From an uncultured Bacteroides sp. (GTDB taxonomy: Bacteria; Bacteroidota; Bacteroidia; Bacteroidales; Bacteroidaceae), in NCBI GenBank assembly GCA_905203765.1, contig CAJKXC010000024.1, positions 1 to 33,880 of the forward strand: a DNA stretch of 33,880 bases. Direction: 5' to 3'. Positions within the stretch are counted from its first letter, which is position 1. Each line of letters begins with the position of its first letter. The position numbers and the translations under genes are program-made. Of this stretch, positions 16,795 to 24,844 are shown piece by piece. The notes under the pieces were generated by a model that was not told where the DNA came from, ran no database searches, and worked only from the letters and a program-made list of their open reading frames with translations.

Positions 16795-17292
16795 TCAAAT
16801 ATCCAACCCCATGATGTAGTCATTCATGTAGAACCCGTTCCCAATCGGGAAATCTCCTTCACGCAGTTTCCTCATCCCCATGTGTTCGTAGAACTGCAGT
16901 GCCTTGTTGTTGCGGTTTACATTCAGCTCCATCAGGCAGGGAGCGGGATGGACTTCCTTGATGTACTTCACGGCGTGGCGGAACAGGAAACTGCCGAGAT
17001 GGGCGCCCTGGCGGGAGGGTAGTACATAAATCTTTTGTAGGTGGAAAAGGTCTTCGGCTTGCTGTTGCACCGATACATAGCCTACCGCTTCCTCTCCTTC
17101 GTACGCCAGGAAGTAGACGTGGCCTTCCTCTTCCATTTGCTTGCGGATGTTTTCTGGTGAATACATCCATTCCATCATGTAGTCATTTTGTTCCGGGGTG
17201 AGGATATCCTGATACGTGACGGGAAATATCTGCTGTGCGAGTTCCCGAATCAGTTCGCAATCTGCTGTTGTAGCTTTTCTAATGGTAAACAT
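16795..17292 (-). CDS. GNAT-family N-acetyltransferase
   Basis: A protein of about 165 residues starting MFTIRKATTADCELIRELA; this ATG (17290-17292) is preferred over one nine codons upstream because the GNAT fold begins here. Acetyl-CoA binding is expected around QKIYVLPSRQGAHLGSFLFRHAV (motif A, with Q/RxxGxG/A variants), followed by LMELNVNRNNKALQFYEHMGM (motif B, with the N-x-AxxFYxxxGM pattern). These enzymes transfer acetyl groups to amines of small molecules, proteins or tRNA; the substrate is not predictable. It diverges from the hydrogenase operon with overlapping promoter space, and its 3' end abuts the 22-bp array, which may act as its terminator. Confidence 0.88.
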   Translation of the reverse strand: MFTIRKATTADCELIRELAQQIFPVTYQDILTPEQNDYMMEWMYSPENIRKQMEEEGHVYFLAYEGEEAVGYVSVQQQAEDLFHLQKIYVLPSRQGAHLGSFLFRHAVKYIKEVHPAPCLMELNVNRNNKALQFYEHMGMRKLREGDFPIGNGFYMNDYIMGLDI

Positions 17293-17321
17293 ATCTATTG
17301 CATTTATATTCGTTATCAACG

Positions 17322-17360
17322 CAAAGTTACGTCTTTTTCTGCAAACAATCGTTATCTTTG
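17322..17360. promoter_or_regulatory. Divergent promoter region, GNAT gene and hydrogenase operon
   Basis: TAACTTTG on the reverse strand (17329-17322) faces the GNAT gene, and TATCTTTG on the forward strand (17353-17360) faces the hydrogenase gene at 17402. The two -7 elements are only 23 bases apart, so each lies in the other's upstream region. Clear TTTG -33 boxes are not seen for either. Confidence 0.55.
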
Positions 17361-17401
17361 CATACTGTTACTGTACTAACTAATTCTGATTTCTAAAAAT
17401 T

Positions 17402-18862
17402 ATGGCATTTACGAACAACATTATGATTGTCCGCCACCGCTTGCTGAAAGAACTGGTGAAACTGTGGAATGATAACGAACTTGTAGAAAAAATAGACCGT
17501 CTGCCCATCGAACTGAGCCCGAGGCGCTCGAAACACGCCGGACGTTGCTGTGTGCACAAGGAGCGTGCTGTGTGGAAGTACAAGTCACTGCCTTTGCTGG
17601 GACTCGATATGGAGGACGAAACCGATGAACTTACCCCGTTGTCGGAATATGCAGCCCGTGCACTGGACAGAGCCGAGAAGGGCGAGCCGAAAGACAATAT
17701 CCTTTGTGTGATAGACGAGGCTTGTTCGGCTTGCGTACAGATTAATTACGAGATAACGAACCTTTGCCGCGGTTGTACCGCCCGCAGTTGCCAGGTAAAC
17801 TGTCCCAAGAAGGCGGTGCACGTGAAGGAAAGCGGACAGGCATGGATAGACCATGACGAGTGCATCAGTTGCGGTATCTGCCATAAGAATTGCCCCTATC
17901 ATGCCATTGTCTATATCCCCGTGCCGTGCGAGGAGGCTTGCCCGGTGAAGGCCATCAGTAAGGACGAAAAAGGAATAGAGCACATTGACGAAAGCAAGTG
18001 CATCTATTGCGGCAAGTGTCTTAATGCCTGCCCGTTCGGGGCTATCTTCGAGGTGTCACAAGTGTTCGATGTGCTGCATCGCATACGCAAGGGCGAGCAG
18101 GTAGTGGCAATTGTGGCTCCATCCATTCTGGGACAGTTCAAGGCGAGTATTGGACAGGTTTATGGCGCACTGAAGGCAATCGGTTTTGCCGATGTGATTG
18201 AAGTGGCGCAGGGAGCTATGGATACGGTCAGCAATGAAGCGCACGAGTTGATAGAGAAGCTGGAGGAAGGGCAGAAGTTTATGACAACTTCCTGCTGTCC
18301 GTCTTATATTGAGTTGGTAGAGAAGCATGTCCCGGGCATGAAGCCTTATGTATCGGGCACGGGTTCGCCCATGTACTATGCCGCCCGTATTGCGAAAGAG
18401 AAATACCCGGATGCCAAAGTGGTCTTTGTAGGCCCTTGTGTAGCGAAGCGTAAGGAGGCGCAACGCGACGAGGCGGTAGATTACGTCATGACGTTCGAGG
18501 AAGTGGCGTCGGTGCTCGACGGACTGGGCATAGAACTGGAACAGGTGCAGCCGTACTCCATGTCGTTCACCTCTGTGCGCGAGGCGCATGGCTTTGCGCA
18601 GGCAGGTGGAGTGATGGGAGCCGTGAAGGCATATCTGAAAGAAGAAGCGGACAAGATCAATGCCGTTCAGGTGGCAAATCTGGATAAGAAAACAATCGGT
18701 GTGTTGCGGGCATACGCCAAGTCGGGCAAGGCGCCGGGACAGTTTGTGGAAGTGATGGCATGCGAGGGCGGTTGCATCACTGGACCGTGTGCACACAATG
18801 AGATTGCTGCCGGAAAGCGGCAGTTGATGCAGGAATTGGCAAAACAGGAAGAAACATATTAG
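17402..18862 (+). CDS. [FeFe] hydrogenase, group B type, with N-terminal ferredoxin domains
   Basis: A 486-residue iron-sulfur enzyme. Cys-rich ferredoxin-like segments span about residues 104-214: CSAC/CRGC/CQVNCP, CISCGICHKNCP and CIYCGKCLNACP. The H-cluster domain follows: L1 TTSCCPSY at 295-302, L2 GPCVAKRKEA at 344-353 and L3 EVMACEGGCITGPC at 450-463. TSCCPxY and GPC in place of MPC are features of group B [FeFe] hydrogenases, cytosolic enzymes that probably exchange electrons with ferredoxin and make or use H2. The stop overlaps the hydE GTG by one base, so it is the lead gene of a hyd-E-G-F transcript. Exact direction and partner are inferred from the family. Confidence 0.9.
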   Translation: MAFTNNIMIVRHRLLKELVKLWNDNELVEKIDRLPIELSPRRSKHAGRCCVHKERAVWKYKSLPLLGLDMEDETDELTPLSEYAARALDRAEKGEPKDNILCVIDEACSACVQINYEITNLCRGCTARSCQVNCPKKAVHVKESGQAWIDHDECISCGICHKNCPYHAIVYIPVPCEEACPVKAISKDEKGIEHIDESKCIYCGKCLNACPFGAIFEVSQVFDVLHRIRKGEQVVAIVAPSILGQFKASIGQVYGALKAIGFADVIEVAQGAMDTVSNEAHELIEKLEEGQKFMTTSCCPSYIELVEKHVPGMKPYVSGTGSPMYYAARIAKEKYPDAKVVFVGPCVAKRKEAQRDEAVDYVMTFEEVASVLDGLGIELEQVQPYSMSFTSVREAHGFAQAGGVMGAVKAYLKEEADKINAVQVANLDKKTIGVLRAYAKSGKAPGQFVEVMACEGGCITGPCAHNEIAAGKRQLMQELAKQEETY

Positions 18863-19926
18863 TGAAATCTTTGATTGACAAATTACGCCGGGAGCGGACG
18901 CTGAGTGCCGAAGAGTACAAGGCATTACTGCTCTGCCGCGATGCAGCAACGTTGGAGTATCTGCAACGGCAGGCGCAGGAGGAGACACTTGCGCGGTTTG
19001 GCAATCGAATTTTTATCCGTGGGTTGATTGAGATAACGAATCGTTGCCGCAATAACTGCTATTATTGCGGCATACGGAAAGAGAACCGGAATATTGCCCG
19101 CTATGAGCTGACGCAGGACGAGATACTGCACTGCTGCCGTGAAGGGTATCCGCTCGGTTTCCGTACCTTTGTGTTGCAAGGAGGCGAAGCGCCGGAACAG
19201 AAAGACGACCGGATGGTTGAAACCGTTGCCGCCATCCGCAGGGAGTTTCCCGATTGCGCCATCACACTGTCACTGGGTGAGAAGCCGCGCGATACCTATG
19301 AACGTCTCTTCCGCGCAGGAGCCAACCGATACTTGCTGCGGCACGAGACGCATAACGAAGCGCATTACCGGCTGTTGCATCCCGGAAGTGGGGAGAAAGG
19401 AAACTACGGCGGTGGTATGTCCCTGCAACACCGCTTGCAGTGCCTGCAATGGCTGAAGGAGATCGGCTATCAGGTCGGCACGGGTATCATGGTGGGAAGT
19501 CCTTACCAGACCGTTGACCACCTGGTGGAAGACATTCTCTTCATCGAGCGGTTCCGCCCGGAAATGATAGGCATGGGACCCTTCATCCCGCATCATGACA
19601 CTCCGTTCTCCACAGCCCCGCCAGGCAGCATGGAGATGACCTTGAAACTGCTTTCCATCTTCCGCCTGATGCACCCTGCCGCCCTGATACCTGCCACCAC
19701 GGCACTGGCAACCCTTGCACCGGACGGGCGGGAGCGCGGAATCCTGGCAGGCGCCAATGTAGTGATGCCGAACCTCTCGCCGCAAGAGCAGAGGAAGAAG
19801 TACACGCTTTATAACAACAAGGCTTCCCTGGGTGCCGAAGCGGCAGAGGGGTTGCAACAATTAGAAGAAAAGCTGGCAGCCATCGGTTACCGGATATCAA
19901 AACAAAGAGGAGACTATGGAATATAA
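18862..19926 (+). CDS. hydE: HydE, radical SAM maturase of the H-cluster
   Basis: A 354-residue radical SAM protein. The cluster motif CxxxCxxC is at Cys62-Cys66-Cys69 (NRCRNNCYYCGIRKENRN), followed by FRTFVLQGGEAP and RYLLRHETHNEAHYRLLHP typical of HydE. HydE acts with HydG in building the 2Fe subcluster of [FeFe] hydrogenase. Translation starts at a GTG that overlaps the preceding hydrogenase stop, and the end overlaps the hydG start by 11 bases, so coupling is tight on both sides. Confidence 0.93.
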   Translation: MKSLIDKLRRERTLSAEEYKALLLCRDAATLEYLQRQAQEETLARFGNRIFIRGLIEITNRCRNNCYYCGIRKENRNIARYELTQDEILHCCREGYPLGFRTFVLQGGEAPEQKDDRMVETVAAIRREFPDCAITLSLGEKPRDTYERLFRAGANRYLLRHETHNEAHYRLLHPGSGEKGNYGGGMSLQHRLQCLQWLKEIGYQVGTGIMVGSPYQTVDHLVEDILFIERFRPEMIGMGPFIPHHDTPFSTAPPGSMEMTLKLLSIFRLMHPAALIPATTALATLAPDGRERGILAGANVVMPNLSPQEQRKKYTLYNNKASLGAEAAEGLQQLEEKLAAIGYRISKQRGDYGI

Positions 19927-21337
19927 TGTAGAATCAAAACAAGCGGAAGAATTCATCAATCATCAGGAGATTCTGGATACACTGGAGTATGCGCAAGCCA
20001 ACCGCAACAACCGCCCGCTTATTGAAGTCCTGATTGAAAGAGCAGCCCTCTGCCGCGGACTTTCCCACCGGGAAGCCGCCCTGCTACTGGAGTGCGACCA
20101 GCCCGACCTGGTGGAACGCATCTTCCATCTGGCAAAGGAGATAAAGCAGAAGTTCTACGGCAACCGTATCGTCATGTTTGCCCCGCTATATCTCTCCAAT
20201 TATTGCGTCAATGGCTGTGTCTATTGCCCCTATCATGCCAAGAACCATACTATTGCCCGCAAGAAGCTGTCGCAGGAGGAGATTCGCCAAGAGGTCATCG
20301 CCCTGCAAGACATGGGACACAAACGCCTGGCATTGGAGGCGGGCGAGGACCCGCTCCGCAATCCTCTCGACTATATTCTCGAGTCTATCCGCACCATTTA
20401 CAGCATCCACCACAAGAATGGCGCCATCCGCCGGGTGAATGTGAATATTGCCGCCACCACCGTAGATAATTACCGGAAGTTGCGGGATGCCGGTATCGGC
20501 ACCTACATCCTCTTCCAGGAAACCTACAATAAAGAAAATTACGAGGCCCTGCACCCCACCGGTCCCAAGAGCAACTATGCCTATCACACCGAAGCTATGG
20601 ATCGTGCCATGGAGGGAGGCATTGACGATGTAGGTGTAGGCGTATTGTTCGGACTGAATACCTACCGTTATGATTTTGTCGGACTGCTGATGCACGCCGA
20701 ACATCTGGAAGCGGCTTTCGGGGTAGGTCCGCATACCATCAGCGTGCCGCGCATCTGTCCGGCGGACGATATCTCGACGGACGATTTCCCGAATGCTATC
20801 TCGGACGAGATGTTCTGCCGCATCGTGGCAGTCACCCGCATTGCCGTGCCTTATACAGGTATGATTATCTCCACACGCGAGACGGAGGCAGTGCGCCGCC
20901 GGGTGCTGGAACTGGGCATTTCGCAAATCAGCGGCGGCTCGCGCACCAGCGTGGGCGGCTATGCTGCCGAAGAAGCGGAAGAAGACAACTCGGCACAGTT
21001 CGATGTGAGCGACCGCCGCACGCTGGACGAAGTGGTGAACTGGCTGCTCGACCTGGGGCATATCCCCAGTTTCTGCACCGCCTGTTACCGCGAAGGGCGC
21101 ACGGGCGATCGCTTCATGTCTCTCGTCAAACGGGGGCAGATAGCCAACTGCTGCCAGCCTAATGCACTGATGACACTGAAAGAATATCTGGAAGATTATG
21201 CCTCTCCCGGAACAAAAGAGAAAGGAATGTGTTTAATTAAGAAAGAACTGTCGCATATCCCTAATCCGAAGATACGGGAGATAGCGCAGCGGAATCTGCA
21301 AGAAATAGAAGAAGGAAAAAGAGACTTCAGATTTTAA
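19916..21337 (+). CDS. hydG: HydG, radical SAM tyrosine lyase for H-cluster assembly
   Basis: A 473-residue protein of normal HydG length. The radical SAM motif is Cys97-Cys101-Cys104 (YCVNGCVYCPYHAKN). A second cluster motif near the C-terminus, Cys387-x2-Cys390-x22-Cys413 (SFCTACYREGRTGDRF ... NCCQPNA), marks HydG apart from the related ThiH. HydG splits tyrosine to supply the CO and CN- ligands of the H-cluster. The ATG lies within the end of hydE and is preceded by a good AGAGGAG ribosome-binding site. HydF follows after 44 bases. Confidence 0.95.
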   Translation: MEYNVESKQAEEFINHQEILDTLEYAQANRNNRPLIEVLIERAALCRGLSHREAALLLECDQPDLVERIFHLAKEIKQKFYGNRIVMFAPLYLSNYCVNGCVYCPYHAKNHTIARKKLSQEEIRQEVIALQDMGHKRLALEAGEDPLRNPLDYILESIRTIYSIHHKNGAIRRVNVNIAATTVDNYRKLRDAGIGTYILFQETYNKENYEALHPTGPKSNYAYHTEAMDRAMEGGIDDVGVGVLFGLNTYRYDFVGLLMHAEHLEAAFGVGPHTISVPRICPADDISTDDFPNAISDEMFCRIVAVTRIAVPYTGMIISTRETEAVRRRVLELGISQISGGSRTSVGGYAAEEAEEDNSAQFDVSDRRTLDEVVNWLLDLGHIPSFCTACYREGRTGDRFMSLVKRGQIANCCQPNALMTLKEYLEDYASPGTKEKGMCLIKKELSHIPNPKIREIAQRNLQEIEEGKRDFRF

Positions 21338-21381
21338 AACGCATGATTCGTATTGTGTAATTAGTAATTCGTAGTAAACAC

Positions 21382-22569
21382 ATGAACACCACTCCCAACT
21401 CCAATCGCCTGCACATCGCCCTCTTTGGCAGACGGAACAGCGGCAAATCCAGTTTGATTAATGCCCTGACGGGACAAGACACTGCTCTCGTCTCAACAAC
21501 TCCGGGCACTACCACCGACCCCGTGTCAAAAGCGATGGAAGTTTATCCCCTGGGAGCTTGTCTCTTCATCGACACCCCCGGTTTCGACGATGACGAAGGC
21601 GAATTGGGTGCTATGCGTGTGGAGCGCACCCGAAAGATAGTAGATCATACCGATATCGCCCTGATGCTCTGCGAAGATGGCGGTGCAATGGAAAGGCAAT
21701 GGATGCGCCTGTTTTCCGAACGTGAAATCCCGATTATCCTGGTTCTGAATAAGGCTGATCTCCGACCCGATGCCGAAGGGCGGGCAGCGTGCATCGCCGA
21801 GAATTGCGGCGAACGTCCCATCATTGTCAGTGCCAAAGAGAGGACCGGTATCCCGGACATCTTCCGGGCAATACTGGAAAATATTCCGGAAGACTTCGGC
21901 GGGCAAAGTATTACGGGCGAGTTGGCAGGAGAGGGCGATGTCGTTCTTCTTGTGATGCCGCAAGATATACAAGCCCCCAAGGGACGTCTCATTCTGCCCC
22001 AGGTACAGACCATCCGTGAGTTACTCGATAAGAAGTGCCTGGTAATGAGCTGTACCACGGACAAACTGCCTGCTACCTTGCAGTCGCTTGTCCGTCCACC
22101 CAAACTGATTATTACCGACTCGCAAGTATTTCCTCTTGTCTATGCCCAGAAGCCTGCCGAGAGCTTGCTTACTTCTTTTTCCGTGCTCTTTGCTAGATAC
22201 AAAGGAGATATCGACTACTTCCTGAAAGGAGCTTCCGCTATCGGCAGCCTGACCGAGCAGTCACGCGTACTGATAGCGGAAGCCTGTACACATGCCCCCT
22301 TATCCGAGGACATCGGCAGGGTAAAACTCCCCCGCCTGTTGCGAAAACGTATCGGCGAACATCTGCAGATCGACATCGTATCCGGCAATGACTTTCCGCA
22401 GGATCTCTCCGCCTACGACCTCATCATCCATTGTGGCGCCTGTATGTTCAACCGCAAGTATGTGCTCAGCCGCGTAGCAAGGGCGCAAGCCCAACACGTC
22501 CCGATGACGAACTACGGGGTGGCGATTGCATACCTAAGTGATATTTTGGATAAAATAGTGATAGGGTGA
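21382..22569 (+). CDS. hydF: HydF, GTPase scaffold for H-cluster maturation
   Basis: A 395-residue protein. The N-terminal GTPase domain has a P-loop GRRNSGKS at 16-23, DTPG at about 64, and NKAD at about 123. The C-terminal cluster domain carries Cys302-Thr-His304 and His350-Cys351-x2-Cys354 (HCGACMFNRKYV), the ligand set expected for the HydF 4Fe-4S centre. HydF holds the 2Fe precursor and hands it to the apo-hydrogenase. It ends the plus-strand hydrogenase operon, with its stop only three bases from the stop of the convergent NuoE-like gene. Confidence 0.94.
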   Translation: MNTTPNSNRLHIALFGRRNSGKSSLINALTGQDTALVSTTPGTTTDPVSKAMEVYPLGACLFIDTPGFDDDEGELGAMRVERTRKIVDHTDIALMLCEDGGAMERQWMRLFSEREIPIILVLNKADLRPDAEGRAACIAENCGERPIIVSAKERTGIPDIFRAILENIPEDFGGQSITGELAGEGDVVLLVMPQDIQAPKGRLILPQVQTIRELLDKKCLVMSCTTDKLPATLQSLVRPPKLIITDSQVFPLVYAQKPAESLLTSFSVLFARYKGDIDYFLKGASAIGSLTEQSRVLIAEACTHAPLSEDIGRVKLPRLLRKRIGEHLQIDIVSGNDFPQDLSAYDLIIHCGACMFNRKYVLSRVARAQAQHVPMTNYGVAIAYLSDILDKIVIG

Positions 22570-22572
22570 TAT

Positions 22573-23049
22573 TTATTCTAATTCTTCCAATATTTTTTTT
22601 ACATCCACTGCCTGCAACCGTCCGTACACCTTTTCGCCTATCATTACGACCGGTGCCAGTCCGCACGCACCTACGCAGCGCAGGCAGTCCAGTGAGAATT
22701 TCCCGTCCGGGGTGGTTTCTCCCACCTCGATGCCCAGTACGCGCTTGAACTCTTCGAGCAGCCGTTCCGAGCCTCGCACGTAGCAGGCAGTGCCCATACA
22801 TACTGATATGGGGTATCGCCCCTTCGGTGTCATGGTGAAGAAAGTATAGAATGTCACTACGCCATACACACGCGATACCGGAATGTTCAGTTTCGCTGCA
22901 ATCAGGCGCTGCATCTCTTCGGGCAAGTACCCGTGCAGGTGCTGTGCTTCGTGAAGTATATTGATCAGTTCGCCCGGGTGGTTGCCGTACTTGTCGCAGA
23001 TGGCGCGTACTTGCTCGGCAACGTCACACGCTAATTTTATATCCGTCAT
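22573..23049 (-). CDS. NuoE-like [2Fe-2S] subunit of trimeric [FeFe] hydrogenase
   Basis: A 158-residue thioredoxin-fold ferredoxin subunit. The first half is helical (HPGELINILHEAQHLHGYLP). The 2Fe-2S ligands are in SVCMGTACYVRGS and LDCLRCVGACGLAPVV, i.e. CxxxxC and CxxxC as in the 24-kDa subunit family. In NADH-linked or bifurcating hydrogenases this subunit (HydC or HndA in other species) passes electrons beside the NuoF-like flavin subunit. It is the last gene of the minus-strand operon, 16 bases after the catalytic subunit. Its 3' end meets hydF head-on with no room for a terminator. Confidence 0.9.
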   Translation of the reverse strand: MTDIKLACDVAEQVRAICDKYGNHPGELINILHEAQHLHGYLPEEMQRLIAAKLNIPVSRVYGVVTFYTFFTMTPKGRYPISVCMGTACYVRGSERLLEEFKRVLGIEVGETTPDGKFSLDCLRCVGACGLAPVVMIGEKVYGRLQAVDVKKILEELE

Positions 23050-23065
23050 AGTTCCTTCGTTTTAG

Positions 23066-24832
23066 TTAATCAACCGACTTATTGAAATAATGTGTATGCA
23101 GCAAGCGCTCCGCAGCCTCGCTCAGAGGTTTGCCCAGATACTCCTCGTACAGCGTCTTGATGTACGGATTCTCGTGCGACTTGCGCAGCGGCTTTTGTGC
23201 ATCTTCCCTGTAAAGTGCATTGGCGCGGGCATAAAGCACTTCCGAGTTGCCATGATGCAAGGGTTGCCCGCCACCACCGATGCAGCCGCCGGGACAAGCC
23301 ATGATTTCGATAACATGATACTCGTTGCGTCCGTTGCGTATATCTTCCAGCAGATGGCGTGCATTGCCCAGTCCGTGGGCAATGCCCACTTTCAGCTCGA
23401 AGCCGTCCAGGTCTATCGTGGCACGGCGTACACCCGCCAGTCCGCGCACTTGCTCAAAATTCACATTCTCCAGCACCCGTCCTGTATAAATCTCGTAGAC
23501 AGAGCGTAGCGCAGCTTCCATCACACCGCCGGTAGTACCGAAGATGACGCCTGCACCCGTCGAGGCGCCCATCGGCAAGTCAAATTCCTTGTCCGTCAGC
23601 AGTGTGAAGCCTACGTTGGCGCGGCGTATCAGCCGTGCCAGTTCGCGGGTGGAGATGGAGTAATCCACGTCGGGATTGCCGTCCGTCTTGAACTCGTCGC
23701 GGTCGCACTCGTACTTCTTTGCCAGGCAAGGCATGATGGACACCACTACCAGCTTCTCGCGCGGAATGCCCATCTTCTTTGCCCAGAATGTCTTGGCGAT
23801 AGAGCCGAACATCTGCTGCGGCGAGCGTGCCGTCGAGGGGATGTCGAGCATATCGGGGAAGTGGTGCTCGAAGAAGTTCACCCATGCCGGACAGCATGAC
23901 GTCAGGATGGGCAGGCGCACCGTCTTGTCACCCGCCATGTAGCGTGTCAGGCGGTTCAGTATTTCAGAGCCTTCTTCCATAATGGTGAGGTCGGCGGCAA
24001 AGTCCGTGTCGAACACGTAGTCGAATCCCAGTTCGCGCAGGGCATATACCATCTTGCCGGTTACCAGCGTGCCGGGCGGCAGTCCGAATTCTTCGCCCAA
24101 GGCGGCGCGTACGGCGGGGGCGGTTTGCACAATCACTACCTTGTCCGGGTTTGCCAGGTCGTCCAGCAAGCGGTTGGTGTGGTCGCGTTCCGTCAGTGCA
24201 CCTACGGGGCACACGGCGACGCATTGCCCGCAGTAGGTACATTCGCTGTCCGTCATCATCTTGTCGAAGGCGGGGGCGATGGTGGTGTTGAATCCGCGGC
24301 GGATGGCCCCGAGGGCGCCTACCGTCTGTACATCGTTGCAGACGCTTTCGCATCGGCGGCAGAAGATACACTTATCCATGTTCCGCACGATGGACGAGGT
24401 CACTTCGCGCTTGCGTGGCGACAGTTCGCCACCGTTGAAAGGCATCTCTCGGATGTTGAAGCGCAGTGCCAGCGTCTGCAGTTCGCAGTTGCCGCATTTG
24501 GGGCAGGTCAGGCAGTCGTTCGGGTGATCCGAGAGAATGAGTTCCGCCACTATTTTGCGGGCGTTCATCACGCGCAGGGTACTGGTGCGTACTACCATAC
24601 CCTCGGTGCAGCGGGTGGCGCAGGCGGGAGCCAGGTTGCGGCGTCCTTCCACTTCCACCACGCAGATGCGGCACGATGCCGGGGTGTTCTTGATGCACGT
24701 ACCTTTCAGGTCGATGTGGCAAAGGGTAGGTATATCTATTCCTATCTTCCGTGCGGCTTCCAGGATGGTGGAGCCTTGGGGCACGGTGATATAATGATGG
24801 TCTATTTGCAGAGTTATTTGTTTTTCTTCCAT
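23066..24832 (-). CDS. hydA: Group A [FeFe] hydrogenase catalytic subunit (NADH-linked, trimeric type)
   Basis: A 588-residue protein with the full modular order. A 2Fe-2S plant-type domain is followed by the His-Cys 4Fe-4S site (His103, Cys107, Cys110, Cys116), then two 4Fe-4S ferredoxin motifs (CIFCRRCESVC at 155-165; CTYCGQCVAVCP at 198-209). The H-cluster domain has L1 TSCCPAW at 311-317, L2 IMPCLAKKYE at 366-375 and L3 EIMACPGGCIGGGGQP at 509-524. With NuoF-like and NuoE-like neighbours it should form an NADH- and ferredoxin-coupled hydrogenase, as in the bifurcating HydABC enzymes. That coupling is inferred from gene order, not shown. It starts 12 bases after the NuoF-like stop. Confidence 0.95.
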   Translation of the reverse strand: MEEKQITLQIDHHYITVPQGSTILEAARKIGIDIPTLCHIDLKGTCIKNTPASCRICVVEVEGRRNLAPACATRCTEGMVVRTSTLRVMNARKIVAELILSDHPNDCLTCPKCGNCELQTLALRFNIREMPFNGGELSPRKREVTSSIVRNMDKCIFCRRCESVCNDVQTVGALGAIRRGFNTTIAPAFDKMMTDSECTYCGQCVAVCPVGALTERDHTNRLLDDLANPDKVVIVQTAPAVRAALGEEFGLPPGTLVTGKMVYALRELGFDYVFDTDFAADLTIMEEGSEILNRLTRYMAGDKTVRLPILTSCCPAWVNFFEHHFPDMLDIPSTARSPQQMFGSIAKTFWAKKMGIPREKLVVVSIMPCLAKKYECDRDEFKTDGNPDVDYSISTRELARLIRRANVGFTLLTDKEFDLPMGASTGAGVIFGTTGGVMEAALRSVYEIYTGRVLENVNFEQVRGLAGVRRATIDLDGFELKVGIAHGLGNARHLLEDIRNGRNEYHVIEIMACPGGCIGGGGQPLHHGNSEVLYARANALYREDAQKPLRKSHENPYIKTLYEEYLGKPLSEAAERLLHTHYFNKSVD

Positions 24833-24844
24833 AGCAGTAGGGTT

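Noticed and set aside
16654..17022. Continuation of the ORF that opens at 16375
   Set aside because: It passes through a 22-bp repeat (not a multiple of three) and then runs antisense to the GNAT core, so the reading is not credible there.
18056..18988. 310-codon open frame on the minus strand over the hydrogenase gene
   Set aside because: Antisense to the conserved H-cluster domain and without domain similarity; a shadow frame.
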